16,449 nucleotides of DNA from an uncultured Vogesella sp. (GTDB taxonomy: Bacteria > Pseudomonadota > Gammaproteobacteria > Burkholderiales > Chromobacteriaceae). Below are positions 7,374-14,250 of the stretch, piece after piece; positions within the stretch are counted from its first letter, which is position 1; every line of letters starts with the position of its first letter. The notes under the pieces were generated by a model. It ran no database searches, had not been told where the DNA came from, and saw nothing but the letters and a program-made list of their open reading frames with translations. The stretch covers positions 1-16,449 of the forward strand of contig CAMLGD010000056.1 of assembly GCA_946479405.1 (NCBI GenBank). Reading direction: 5' to 3'. Both the position numbers and the translations under genes were made by a program.

Positions 7374-7510
7374 ATGGCAAGAATGGATGTGTGTAAGCCT
7401 TTATTCTCAAGGCTGTATGACGTCGGCCAGCCCGAATACGCGTCCGGTACGCGGCGGATGCCAGGTGCGACACGCTGGTTTAGTGTTGGTATTGGTGTTT
7501 AAAAAAATGC

Positions 7511-7538
7511 TCGGCAATCTGGAGGCGCTGGCTATAAT
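7511..7538 (+). promoter_or_regulatory. sigma70 promoter of the symporter gene
   Basis: A perfect -10 box TATAAT (7533-7538) has TCGGCA (7511-7516, four of six) 16 bases upstream. The transcript would start near 7545 and carry a leader of about 85 bases before the ATG at 7631. Confidence 0.7.
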
Positions 7539-7630
7539 GGCCCGCAACAAAAACCGAGTGCCGCCACGGCGCGCCGCTGGCTCTCGAATAACACCGCCAA
7601 CACTACCAAGGATTCAAGGAGACGGAAGTA

Positions 7631-9085
7631 ATGCTTGTTTGGTTTGTCATACTGTATCTGGCAGTTACCGTGGGGATCGGTTTGTACGCCTCCACCCGCG
7701 TCCACAGTGCCAAGGACTTTGCCTCCGCCGGTGGCAGCATGCCGCTGCCGGTCGTGACCGCCATGGTGTTCGCCACCTGGTTCGGCTCCGAGGCGGTGCT
7801 GGGCATTCCCTCCACCTTTCTGCAAGAAGGTTTCTCCGGCATCGTCGAAGACCCGTTCGGCTCTTTCGGCTGTCTGATGATTGTCGGGGCGCTGCTGGCC
7901 AAGCGCCTGTACCGCATGAATCTGCTCACCATCGGTGACTTCTTCCGCAAGCGTTACGGCACGGCGGTGGAAGGCATCATCAGCGTGGTGATCATCCTGT
8001 CCTACCTGGGCTGGATCGCTGCACAGATGACGGCGCTGGGCGTGGTGTTCAACGTGCTGTCCGAAGGCGCCATCACCACCACCCAGGGCACGCTGCTGGG
8101 CGCGGTGATCGTACTGTTCTACACCCTGTGCGGCGGTATGTTGTCGGTGGCGTTTACCGACTTCCTGCAGATGTCGGTGATCGTCGGCGGCCTGATCTAC
8201 CTGGTGTACCTGGTGTCCGGCATGGCCGGCGGCTTCGACGTGGTGGTGGCCAAGGCCGCCAGCGAGAACAAGCTGTCCTTTATCCACGATACCAGCCCGA
8301 AAGGCGTCGTTGCCTTCATCGGTGCCGCGGTCACCATGATGCTGGGCTCGATTCCGCAGCAGGACGTGTACCAGCGGGTGATGTCGGCCAAGAACGAAGA
8401 TGTGGCGATGAAAGGCTCCATCCTCGGCGGCGTCATGTACCTGACCTTCTGCATGCTGCCGATCTTCCTGATCAGCGCCGCCTCCCTCATCGATCCGAAA
8501 ATGGTGAGCGAGCAGCTGGGTATCGACCCGCAGATGGTGCTGCCGCGCCTGATCCTGGACAAGACGCCGCTGTTTGCGCAGATCATGTTCTTCGGCGCGC
8601 TGCTGTCCGCCATCATGTCCACCGCTTCCGGCACGCTGATGGCACCGTCGGTGACCTTCGTCGAGAACATCCTCAAGCATTTCGTGCCCAAGATGACCGA
8701 CCGCCAGTTCATCAAGGCCATGCGGCTGTCCATCGTGGTCGCCGCCGTTTCCACCACCGCGTTTGCGCTGCTGTCGGATGCCAGCATCTACGAGATGGTG
8801 GGTAACGCCTACAAGGTAACGCTGGTGGCGGCGGTGGTACCGCTGTTTGCCGGCCTGTTCTGGAAGAAGGCCACTACCCAGGGGGCGTTGATGGCGATGC
8901 TGCTGGGCGCCGGTAGCTGGATCGCGCTGGAAATCAGCTATACCGACGCCGCCTTCTGGCCGCCGCAGCTGGCCGGCCTGCTGATGAGCGTGCTGGGCAT
9001 GCTGATCGGCACCCTGGCGCCGCAGCTGGTGCCGCACCGCGAAGGCCGTTCCGGCCAGGCCGCGGCGCAGACCCAGGCGGTCTGA
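7631..9085 (+). CDS. sodium:solute symporter family (SSS) transporter
   Basis: A 484-residue inner-membrane protein with about 13 hydrophobic helices. Family features: an N-terminal helix directly from the start (LVWFVILYLAVTVGIGLYAS), then SAKDFASAGGSMPLPVVTAM and FATWFGSEAVLGIPS in the first repeat of the LeuT-type core, FYTLCGGMLSVAFTDFLQM near 155-180, and GALLSAIMSTASGTLMAPS near 325-345, which carries the Ser/Thr residues typical of the second sodium-site helix. The substrate is not identifiable; SSS members carry sugars, amino acids, vitamins, urea or organic acids. AAGGAG at 7616-7621 with nine-base spacing supports the ATG. It is a single gene with its own promoter and a strong terminator. 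Confidence 0.88.
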   Translation: MLVWFVILYLAVTVGIGLYASTRVHSAKDFASAGGSMPLPVVTAMVFATWFGSEAVLGIPSTFLQEGFSGIVEDPFGSFGCLMIVGALLAKRLYRMNLLTIGDFFRKRYGTAVEGIISVVIILSYLGWIAAQMTALGVVFNVLSEGAITTTQGTLLGAVIVLFYTLCGGMLSVAFTDFLQMSVIVGGLIYLVYLVSGMAGGFDVVVAKAASENKLSFIHDTSPKGVVAFIGAAVTMMLGSIPQQDVYQRVMSAKNEDVAMKGSILGGVMYLTFCMLPIFLISAASLIDPKMVSEQLGIDPQMVLPRLILDKTPLFAQIMFFGALLSAIMSTASGTLMAPSVTFVENILKHFVPKMTDRQFIKAMRLSIVVAAVSTTAFALLSDASIYEMVGNAYKVTLVAAVVPLFAGLFWKKATTQGALMAMLLGAGSWIALEISYTDAAFWPPQLAGLLMSVLGMLIGTLAPQLVPHREGRSGQAAAQTQAV

Positions 9086-9108
9086 ACAATTGATGTCTGT
9101 GGTGAGTT

Positions 9109-9135
9109 AACCGGGGCCGCGGCCCCGGTTTTTTT
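9109..9135 (+). terminator. strong Rho-independent terminator of the symporter gene
   Basis: A perfect palindrome CCGGGGCCGCGGCCCCGG (9111-9128), flanked by AA/TT, runs into seven T residues (9129-9135). Confidence 0.92.
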
Positions 9136-9204
9136 ATGCGCGAAACAGAGTGTTGTGCGCCCGGCGCTTGTCGGCCACCGCAGCCTCGTGGCATGGTCGC
9201 TGCC

Positions 9205-10101
9205 ATGAATCCCCAATCCCCCCGCCTGGCTTATCTGTTGTTGATGCTGACCGCGCTGTTCTGGTCCGGCAATTTCGTGCTGGCGCGCGCCATGCACGCC
9301 AGCGTGGCACCGCTGACGCTGTCGTTCGCGCGCTGGAGCATTGCGCTGCTGTTGCTGCTGCCGTTTGGGCTCAAGCCTGCCTGGCAGCAGCGCGGACTCT
9401 GGCTGCCGCACTGGCGGCGCCTGTTGCTGGTGGGGCTGCTGGGGGTGAGCGGCTTCAATTCGCTGGTGTACTGGGGGCTGCAGTACACCGCCGCCACCAA
9501 CGGCGTGCTGCTCAATTCCTTTATCCCGATCCTGATCGTGCTGTTCGGCGCGCTGTTCTTCGGCATGTGCATCGGAGCGCGGCAGATGCTGGCGGTGGCG
9601 GTGTCGTTTGCCGGCGTGTTGCTGATCGTGGCGCACGGCGACTGGCACAGGTTGGCCGCACTGGACATCAACCGTGGCGACGCGGTGCTGTTCCTGGCCA
9701 TGGTGGCGTGGGCGTTTTACACCCTGCTGCTGAGAACGCTGCCGACCGGGCTGGACCGCATCGGCCTGCTGACGGTGCAGGTAGCGATCGGCCTGCTGGG
9801 CATCACGCCGTTCTTTGTTGCCGAGCTGCTGGTCGGGCGCCATACGCCGCTGAATGGCGCCACGCTGGCCACCTTCGCCTATGTCGGCACCTTGCCGTCG
9901 GTGGCAGCCTACTATTTCTACAACCTGGGCGTGGCCCGGGTGGGCGCAGCGCGCGCCGGCATGTTCATCCACCTGATGCCGATGTTTGGCGCGCTGCTGT
10001 CGATGCTGTTTCTCGGCGAACAGCTGCACGGCTATCACCTGGCCGGCATCGCCTTGATCCTGGCCGGCGTGTTCCTTGCCACCCGTAGCCCGCAACACTG
10101 A
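9205..10101 (+). CDS. EamA-family (DMT superfamily) inner-membrane transporter
   Basis: A 298-residue protein with ten predicted transmembrane helices arranged as two EamA repeats (about residues 8-145 and 155-293). Motifs are the opening ALFWSGNFVLARAMH, the LQYTAATNGVLLNSFIPILIVLFGALFFG segment ending the first repeat, and a C-terminal GMFIHLMPMFGALLSMLFLGE, the typical P-x-x-x-x-L...GE pattern. EamA proteins usually export metabolites such as amino acids. An ATG at 9136 would overlap the preceding terminator and add 23 non-hydrophobic residues, so the start at 9205 is preferred, although no good ribosome binding site is visible. hisC begins 12 bases after its stop, making this the first gene of a three-gene operon. 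Export of an amino acid or an aminotransferase-related product is a guess from that context. Confidence 0.85.
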   Translation: MNPQSPRLAYLLLMLTALFWSGNFVLARAMHASVAPLTLSFARWSIALLLLLPFGLKPAWQQRGLWLPHWRRLLLVGLLGVSGFNSLVYWGLQYTAATNGVLLNSFIPILIVLFGALFFGMCIGARQMLAVAVSFAGVLLIVAHGDWHRLAALDINRGDAVLFLAMVAWAFYTLLLRTLPTGLDRIGLLTVQVAIGLLGITPFFVAELLVGRHTPLNGATLATFAYVGTLPSVAAYYFYNLGVARVGAARAGMFIHLMPMFGALLSMLFLGEQLHGYHLAGIALILAGVFLATRSPQH

Positions 10102-10113
10102 AAGAGTCGCCGC

Positions 10114-11187
10114 ATGAGCCGTTTCTGGAGCCGTACCGTACACACGCTGACCCCCTATGTGCCGGGCGAACAGCCGCGTGTCACCCAGCTGGTCAAGCTG
10201 AACACCAACGAAAACCCCTATCCGCCGTCGCCCCGGGTGCAGGCGGCGATTGCTGCGGCCAACGTTGACACCCTGCGGCTGTACCCGGACCCGGAATCCA
10301 CTGCGCTGCGCGCCAGCATCGCCGGCTACTATGGCGTGCAGCCGCAGCAGGTGTTCGTCGGCAACGGCTCGGACGAAGTGCTGGCGCTGGTGTTCCAGGC
10401 GCTGCTGCAGCACGAGGCGCCGCTGCTGTTCCCGGACATCAGCTACAGCTTCTACCCGGTGTACTGCCAGCTGTACGGCATCACCTACCGCACCGTGCCG
10501 CTGGATGCCGACTACGCCATCGACCCGGCGGACTACCGGCAGCCCTGCGGCGGCATCATCTTCCCCAACCCCAATGCCCCCACCGGGCGCCTGCTGGCGC
10601 GCGCGGCCATCGAGGCCATGCTGCAGCAGCACCCGGACACGGTAGTGGTGGTGGACGAGGCCTATGTCGACTTTGGCGGCGACAGCATGATCCCGCTGGT
10701 GCAGCAGTACCCGAACCTGCTGGTGGTGCAGACGCTGAGCAAATCGCGCTCGCTGGCCGGGCTGCGCGTTGGCCTGGCGGTGGGCAATGCCGAACTGATC
10801 GACGGCCTGACCCGGGTGAAGAACAGCTTCAACTCCTACCCGCTGGACCGGCTGGCGCAGGCCGGTGCGCAGGCGGCGTTCGAGGACGAGGACTACTTCC
10901 GCGCCAGTCGCGACCAGGTGATCGCCAGTCGCGAAGCGCTGGTGGCCGGCTTGCACGCGCTGGGTTTTGCGGTGCTGCCGTCTGCGGCCAACTTCGTGTT
11001 TACCCGCCACCCGGCGCACGATGCCGCCACCTTGGCCGCCGCGCTGCGCCAGCGCAACATCATCGTGCGCCACTTCAAACAGCCGCGTATCGAGCAGTTC
11101 CTGCGCATCAGCATCGGCACCGAGGCGGAGTGCCAGCTGCTGCTGGCGGCGCTTGCCGACATTCTTTCCGCAGGAGCCACCGCATGA
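10114..11187 (+). CDS. hisC: histidinol-phosphate aminotransferase
   Basis: A 357-residue PLP-dependent class II aminotransferase. It converts histidinol-phosphate and 2-oxoglutarate to imidazole-acetol phosphate and glutamate in histidine synthesis (reverse of the biosynthetic direction as named). HisC features: [13 protein letters not shown] near 29-41, cofactor loop GNGSDE, YSFYPVY, NPNAPTG around 152-158, DEAYVDF with Asp181 contacting the pyridine nitrogen, Schiff-base Lys210 in [11 protein letters not shown], and Arg331 in FLRISIG binding the substrate carboxylate or phosphate. Length is normal for HisC. It is not inside a his operon: it follows an EamA exporter and overlaps a CMD-family gene by four bases. 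It may be a second HisC copy or act on another aromatic or imidazole substrate, which sequence alone cannot settle. Confidence 0.93.
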   Translation: MSRFWSRTVHTLTPYVPGEQPRVTQLVKLNTNENPYPPSPRVQAAIAAANVDTLRLYPDPESTALRASIAGYYGVQPQQVFVGNGSDEVLALVFQALLQHEAPLLFPDISYSFYPVYCQLYGITYRTVPLDADYAIDPADYRQPCGGIIFPNPNAPTGRLLARAAIEAMLQQHPDTVVVVDEAYVDFGGDSMIPLVQQYPNLLVVQTLSKSRSLAGLRVGLAVGNAELIDGLTRVKNSFNSYPLDRLAQAGAQAAFEDEDYFRASRDQVIASREALVAGLHALGFAVLPSAANFVFTRHPAHDAATLAAALRQRNIIVRHFKQPRIEQFLRISIGTEAECQLLLAALADILSAGATA

Positions 11188-11579
11188 GCGAGCAGGACAA
11201 ACAGGCCGGGCTGGCGCGCCGCACCCAGGTAATGGGCGAGGCCTTCGCCAATCGCGCGATGAGCAATCTGGACGGTTTTTCCCGTCCGCTGCAGGACTGG
11301 CTGAATGAGCACGCCTGGGGCAGCACCTGGCAGCGCGACGGCATCGACCTGAAAACCCGCAGCCTGTTGACCTGCGCCATGTTGGCGGCACTGGGGCGCA
11401 GCAACGAGCTGAAAGGCCATGTGCGCGGCGCCATCAACAACGGCGCCACGCTGGTGGAGCTGCGCGAAACGCTGCTGCACTGCGCGGTGTATGCCGGCGC
11501 GCCGGCGGCGGTAGAGGCCTTTCGCGCCGCGCGCGAAGTGCTGGCCGAGCTGGGGCTGAGCCTGCCGGACGAGGGCTGA
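11184..11579 (+). CDS. carboxymuconolactone decarboxylase family protein (PcaC-like)
   Basis: A 131-residue all-helical CMD-family protein. The segments [83 protein letters not shown] match the 4-carboxymuconolactone decarboxylase branch more closely than the AhpD branch, and the AhpD CxxC redox pair is absent. The length equals PcaC. However, no other protocatechuate-pathway gene is near, so the true substrate is uncertain and no symbol is given. The ATG at 11184 overlaps the hisC stop (ATGA), and AGGAG lies seven bases before it, inside hisC, so it is translationally coupled to hisC. Confidence 0.88.
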   Translation: MSEQDKQAGLARRTQVMGEAFANRAMSNLDGFSRPLQDWLNEHAWGSTWQRDGIDLKTRSLLTCAMLAALGRSNELKGHVRGAINNGATLVELRETLLHCAVYAGAPAAVEAFRAAREVLAELGLSLPDEG

Positions 11580-11591
11580 GGCGGGCGGCAC

Positions 11592-11619
11592 AAAAAAACA
11601 GCCCGGCACAGGCCGGGCT
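11592..11619 (-). terminator. intrinsic terminator of the APC permease gene
   Basis: Stem AGCCCGGC / GCCGGGCT (11600-11607 with 11612-11619). Read on the minus strand it is followed by TGTTTTTTTG, a seven-U tract. It lies between convergent genes; on the plus strand there is no U tract. Confidence 0.8.
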
Positions 11620-11627
11620 TGAATACG

Positions 11628-11652
11628 ACAGGCACCCGCGGGTGCCTGTTTG
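11628..11652. terminator. second hairpin in the convergent gene gap
   Basis: A perfect 10-bp stem ACAGGCACCC / GGGTGCCTGT with only GC between, followed on the plus strand by TTTG. It lies just after the APC permease stop and may end plus-strand transcription from the hisC operon. Confidence 0.55.
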
Positions 11653-11654
11653 CG

Positions 11655-13292
11655 TTAGCGCGTTTGCAGGGCGGGCTGCAGACCGGCGCTGTCGTCCTCG
11701 GCATGCAGGGCGCGTACCGCCTCCACATCATGCTCCTGGCTCAGGTAGCTGGTGCGCCAGCCGCTGCGGGCGCCCCAGTGGAAGAAGCCCAGGCTCACCA
11801 CGACCACCACCGCCATGTCCAGGCCGTAGGGCAGCAGGTTCATGCCGCCGAACTCGCTGCTGCCGATGCAGGACAGCAACGCCATGGCCGGCAGGTACAG
11901 CACCATCCACAGCGCGCCTTTCACTTCACGGCCAAAACCCTGCCAGCCGGCCTGGTGCTGGTACCAGAAGTACACCGGCAGCGCGGCAATGATCAGGAAG
12001 ATGATCTGCCCGGTCAGCGGCCAGCGCGCCCAGTACAGCACCAGCGACGCGCAGACGAAGGCGAACGGCGCGATCAGCGACATGCCTTTCAGCTTCAGCG
12101 GGCGCGGCAGCTCCGGCGCGGCGCGGCGCAGTGCCGCCACGCTGATCGGGCCGGTGAGGTAGGAGATCACGGTGGCCACCGAGATCACCGCTGCCAGTGT
12201 GCCCCAGCCGCGGAAGAAGAACAGGAACACATAGGCCACCGCCAGGTTGAACCACATCGCCGGGCGCGGCACATGGTACAGCGGGTGCATGCGGCCGAAG
12301 ACTTTCGGCATGGTGCCGTTGCGCTGCATGGCGTAGATCATGCGTGCGGTGGACGCCATGTAGGCGGCGCCGGTGCCGCTGGGGCTGATGAAGGCATCAA
12401 AGTACAGCGTCAGCATCAGCCAGTTCAGGCCCAGTGCCATCGCCAGCTGTGCAAACGGCGAGCTGAAATCCAGCCCATGCCAGCCGTGCGCCAGGTCTGC
12501 CGGGCGCAGCGCGCCGAGGAACGACACCTGCAGCAGCACATAGATCACCGCGGCGATCAGGATGGAACCCACCACACCGAACGGGATGCTGCGCCGCGGG
12601 TTGATCGCCTCGCCGGCCATGTTGATCGGGCTCTGGAAGCCGTTGAAGCTGAACACGATGCCGCTGGTGGCCACCGCGGTCATCACGCTGGACCAGCCGT
12701 AGGGCGCGAAGCCGCCCGGCGTGTTGCCGCCCAGGTTGCCGGCATCGAAGCCGCTATAGATCAGCGCACCGATGGTGGCGCCCGGCACCAGCACCTTGAA
12801 CACGGTGATGGCGCTGTTGGCCTTGGTGAACAGGCGCGCGCTCCAGTAGTTGAGCAGGAAGTACACCAGTACCAGGCCGGCGGACAGCAGCAGGCCGCTG
12901 CCGCTCAGTTCTCCGTTGCGGTACAGCGCCTGCGCCCACGGAAACGACCACGAGCTCATGTACTGCACCGAGGCTTCCGCCTCGATCGGAATCACCGCCA
13001 CGATGGCGATCCAGTTGGCCCAGCCGGCCAGAAAGCCCAGCAGCGAGCCGTGCGAATAGCGCGCATAGCGCACCATGCCGCCGGTTTCCGGGAACATGGT
13101 GCCCAGCTCGGCGTAGGTAAAGGCGATCGCCAGGATGATCACCATGCCGATGATCCAGGCGAAAATGGCGGCCGGGCCGGCGATCTGCGCGGCGTGGGCG
13201 GCGCCGAACAGCCAGCCGGAGCCGATGATGGAACCCAGGCCGGTCAGCATCAGGGCGACCGGACCAATATGGCGTTGCGGGGTATGCGACAC
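11655..13292 (-). CDS. APC-family amino-acid permease
   Basis: A 545-residue inner-membrane transporter with about 12-14 helices. It belongs to the amino acid-polyamine-organocation superfamily: TM1 has the unwound Gly-rich motif LGSIIGSGWLFG (residues 19-30), followed by YAELGTMFPETGGMVRYARYSHG, the typical APC TM2-TM3 loop. Later signatures are SFNGFQSPINMAGEAINPRRSIP around TM6-7, and GTGAAYMASTARMIYAMQRNGTMPKVFG around TM8-9. The order and length resemble aspartate/proton or broad amino-acid symporters such as YveA, but the substrate cannot be fixed. The frame allows a GTG at 13304; the GTG at 13292 is preferred because GGAG sits six bases upstream of it and little lies before 13304. It is convergent with the hisC operon and divergent from tpx. 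Confidence 0.88.
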   Translation of the reverse strand: MSHTPQRHIGPVALMLTGLGSIIGSGWLFGAAHAAQIAGPAAIFAWIIGMVIILAIAFTYAELGTMFPETGGMVRYARYSHGSLLGFLAGWANWIAIVAVIPIEAEASVQYMSSWSFPWAQALYRNGELSGSGLLLSAGLVLVYFLLNYWSARLFTKANSAITVFKVLVPGATIGALIYSGFDAGNLGGNTPGGFAPYGWSSVMTAVATSGIVFSFNGFQSPINMAGEAINPRRSIPFGVVGSILIAAVIYVLLQVSFLGALRPADLAHGWHGLDFSSPFAQLAMALGLNWLMLTLYFDAFISPSGTGAAYMASTARMIYAMQRNGTMPKVFGRMHPLYHVPRPAMWFNLAVAYVFLFFFRGWGTLAAVISVATVISYLTGPISVAALRRAAPELPRPLKLKGMSLIAPFAFVCASLVLYWARWPLTGQIIFLIIAALPVYFWYQHQAGWQGFGREVKGALWMVLYLPAMALLSCIGSSEFGGMNLLPYGLDMAVVVVVSLGFFHWGARSGWRTSYLSQEHDVEAVRALHAEDDSAGLQPALQTR

Positions 13293-13578
13293 GAAAATCT
13301 CCACGGTGTTGATTCTTGCCTGTCGCCACCGGCGGGTAGCCAGTGGCGGCTTTTATGCCATCTGGTTGATGGTCTGTTTGTGGTGAGGCGGGACTTTACG
13401 TGCGAAGCCGGGCTGCGCGATGTAACGGTTTGTTTTTTTGATCGAAAAGACAGGTGACAGTCGGCCGTGCTTGTTGTCAGCGGCGGCGCACTGATCCCCC
13501 TGCCGTGTGCGGGGTTGAATTTCTGCCGCCATGCGCCAAACTGCGACATCTCCCACCTAATCTTGCAAAGGATTTTCC

Positions 13579-14076
13579 ATGGCTAGCGTCACCCTGCGCG
13601 GTAACCCAGTAGAAGTTGCCGGCAGCCTGCCGGCAGTCGGCAGCCAGGCTCCGGCCTTCAGCCTCACCAATGGCGATCTGAACGATATCGGCCTGGCCGC
13701 TTTCGCCGGCAAGAAGAAGATCCTCAACATCTTCCCGTCCATCGACACCCCGACCTGCGCCACCTCGGTACGCAAGTTCAACGAAAAAGCCGCCAGCCGC
13801 GCCGGCGTGGCCGTGCTGTGCATTTCCGCCGACCTGCCGTTTGCGCAGAAGCGCTTCTGCGGCGCTGAAGGCATCGAAGGCGTGGACAACCTGTCTACCT
13901 TCCGCAACCCGGCCTTTGCCGAGGCTTACGGCGTGAAGCTGGCCTCCGGCCCGCTGGCCGGCCTGACCGCCCGCGCGGTGGTGGTGCTGGATGAGAACGA
14001 CAAGGTGCTGCACAGCGAGCTGGTGGCCGAGATCGGCAGCGAGCCGAACTACGACGCGGCGCTGGCCGTGCTGTAA
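13579..14076 (+). CDS. tpx: thiol peroxidase (Tpx)
   Basis: A 165-residue atypical two-cysteine peroxiredoxin that reduces hydrogen and alkyl hydroperoxides using thioredoxin. The peroxidatic Cys60 is in [16 protein letters not shown] and the resolving Cys94 in [10 protein letters not shown], the spacing expected for Tpx (E. coli Cys61/Cys95). The N-terminal [12 protein letters not shown] and the C-terminal [20 protein letters not shown] are also Tpx-like. E. coli Tpx is found in the periplasmic fraction despite no signal peptide; none is present here. AAAGGA at 13566-13571 precedes the ATG. I found no convincing sigma70 promoter in the 274-base gap upstream. A 20-bp palindrome and a strong terminator follow. 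Confidence 0.95.
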   Translation: MASVTLRGNPVEVAGSLPAVGSQAPAFSLTNGDLNDIGLAAFAGKKKILNIFPSIDTPTCATSVRKFNEKAASRAGVAVLCISADLPFAQKRFCGAEGIEGVDNLSTFRNPAFAEAYGVKLASGPLAGLTARAVVVLDENDKVLHSELVAEIGSEPNYDAALAVL

Positions 14077-14085
14077 GCAGCGGTG

Positions 14086-14105
14086 TGCGGCCAACGTTGG
14101 CCGCA
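14086..14105. repeat. perfect 20-bp palindrome after tpx
   Basis: TGCGGCCAACGTTGGCCGCA, ten bases after the tpx stop codon, consists of two head-to-head copies of the recurring word GTTGGCCGCA. It has no loop and no T tract, so it is unlikely to be the terminator; a separate terminator lies ten bases further on. Confidence 0.85.
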
Positions 14106-14115
14106 GCGCAAGTGG

Positions 14116-14147
14116 AACAGGCTCCCGATGGGAGCCTGTTTTGTTTT
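14116..14147 (+). terminator. strong terminator of tpx
   Basis: An 11-bp perfect stem AACAGGCTCCC / GGGAGCCTGTT with a GAT loop, followed by TTGTTTTG. Confidence 0.9.
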
Positions 14148-14190
14148 GTGGCAAGGGAGGGGCGCGCTGCATCCGGCTGTGCAAGACGCC

Positions 14191-14202
14191 ACGTTGGCCG
14201 CA
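14191..14202 (+). repeat. second ACGTTGGCCGCA copy in the tpx / chemoreceptor gap
   Basis: Exact repeat of 14094-14105 in the same orientation, again followed within a few bases by a GGCTCCC/GGGAGCC hairpin. Confidence 0.7.
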
Positions 14203-14205
14203 TGC

Positions 14206-14229
14206 AAAAGGCTCCCCGTGGGGAGCCTT
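14206..14229 (-). terminator. terminator of the chemoreceptor gene
   Basis: A 10-bp stem AAGGCTCCCC / GGGGAGCCTT with a two-base GT centre. On the minus strand it is followed by further T residues (TTTTGC, counting two from the stem). It lies about 20 bases past the chemoreceptor stop codon. Confidence 0.8.
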
Positions 14230-14250
14230 GCGCGTGTTGCGGCAACGGCG

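Larger units (their letters stand above)
7270..7630. other. 361-bp intergenic region between the MBL and symporter genes
   Basis: No convincing gene is seen. The first 60 bases are AT-rich and hold three small dyads: ATGTTTAACAT (7280-7290), TAAACGTTTA (7304-7313), and an imperfect TATTTGC/GCAAAATA (7313-7328). A GC-rich hairpin with a T tract follows (7337-7373). The middle part, about 7380-7500, shows no motif I recognise. The last 120 bases hold the symporter promoter and a roughly 90-base leader. Short open frames here have no ribosome binding site and ordinary noise composition. Confidence 0.6.

Noticed and set aside
7293..7502. 69-codon open frame in the MBL-symporter gap
   Set aside because: It crosses a terminator hairpin, has no ribosome binding site, and its protein has no family features.
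7532..9037. 501-residue minus-strand open frame opposite the symporter
   Set aside because: It is a His/Gln/Gly/Asp-rich shadow of a membrane protein gene.
8938..11391. 817-residue minus-strand open frame across the symporter end, EamA, hisC and CMD genes
   Set aside because: It spans several real genes and a terminator, has low-complexity Arg/Gln/His/Gly composition and no recognisable domain.
13324..13348. CGCCAC / GTGGCG hairpin followed by GCTTTT in the tpx / permease gap, considered as a terminator
   Set aside because: It lies in the leader of the minus-strand permease with no plus-strand gene to terminate, and the stem is imperfect inside.
11619..13457. 612-residue plus-strand open frame opposite the APC permease
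   Set aside because: It is rich in His, Gln, Gly, Arg and Ala, with no domain or membrane pattern, and is the antisense of a clear permease. Long antisense frames are expected in GC-rich genes.
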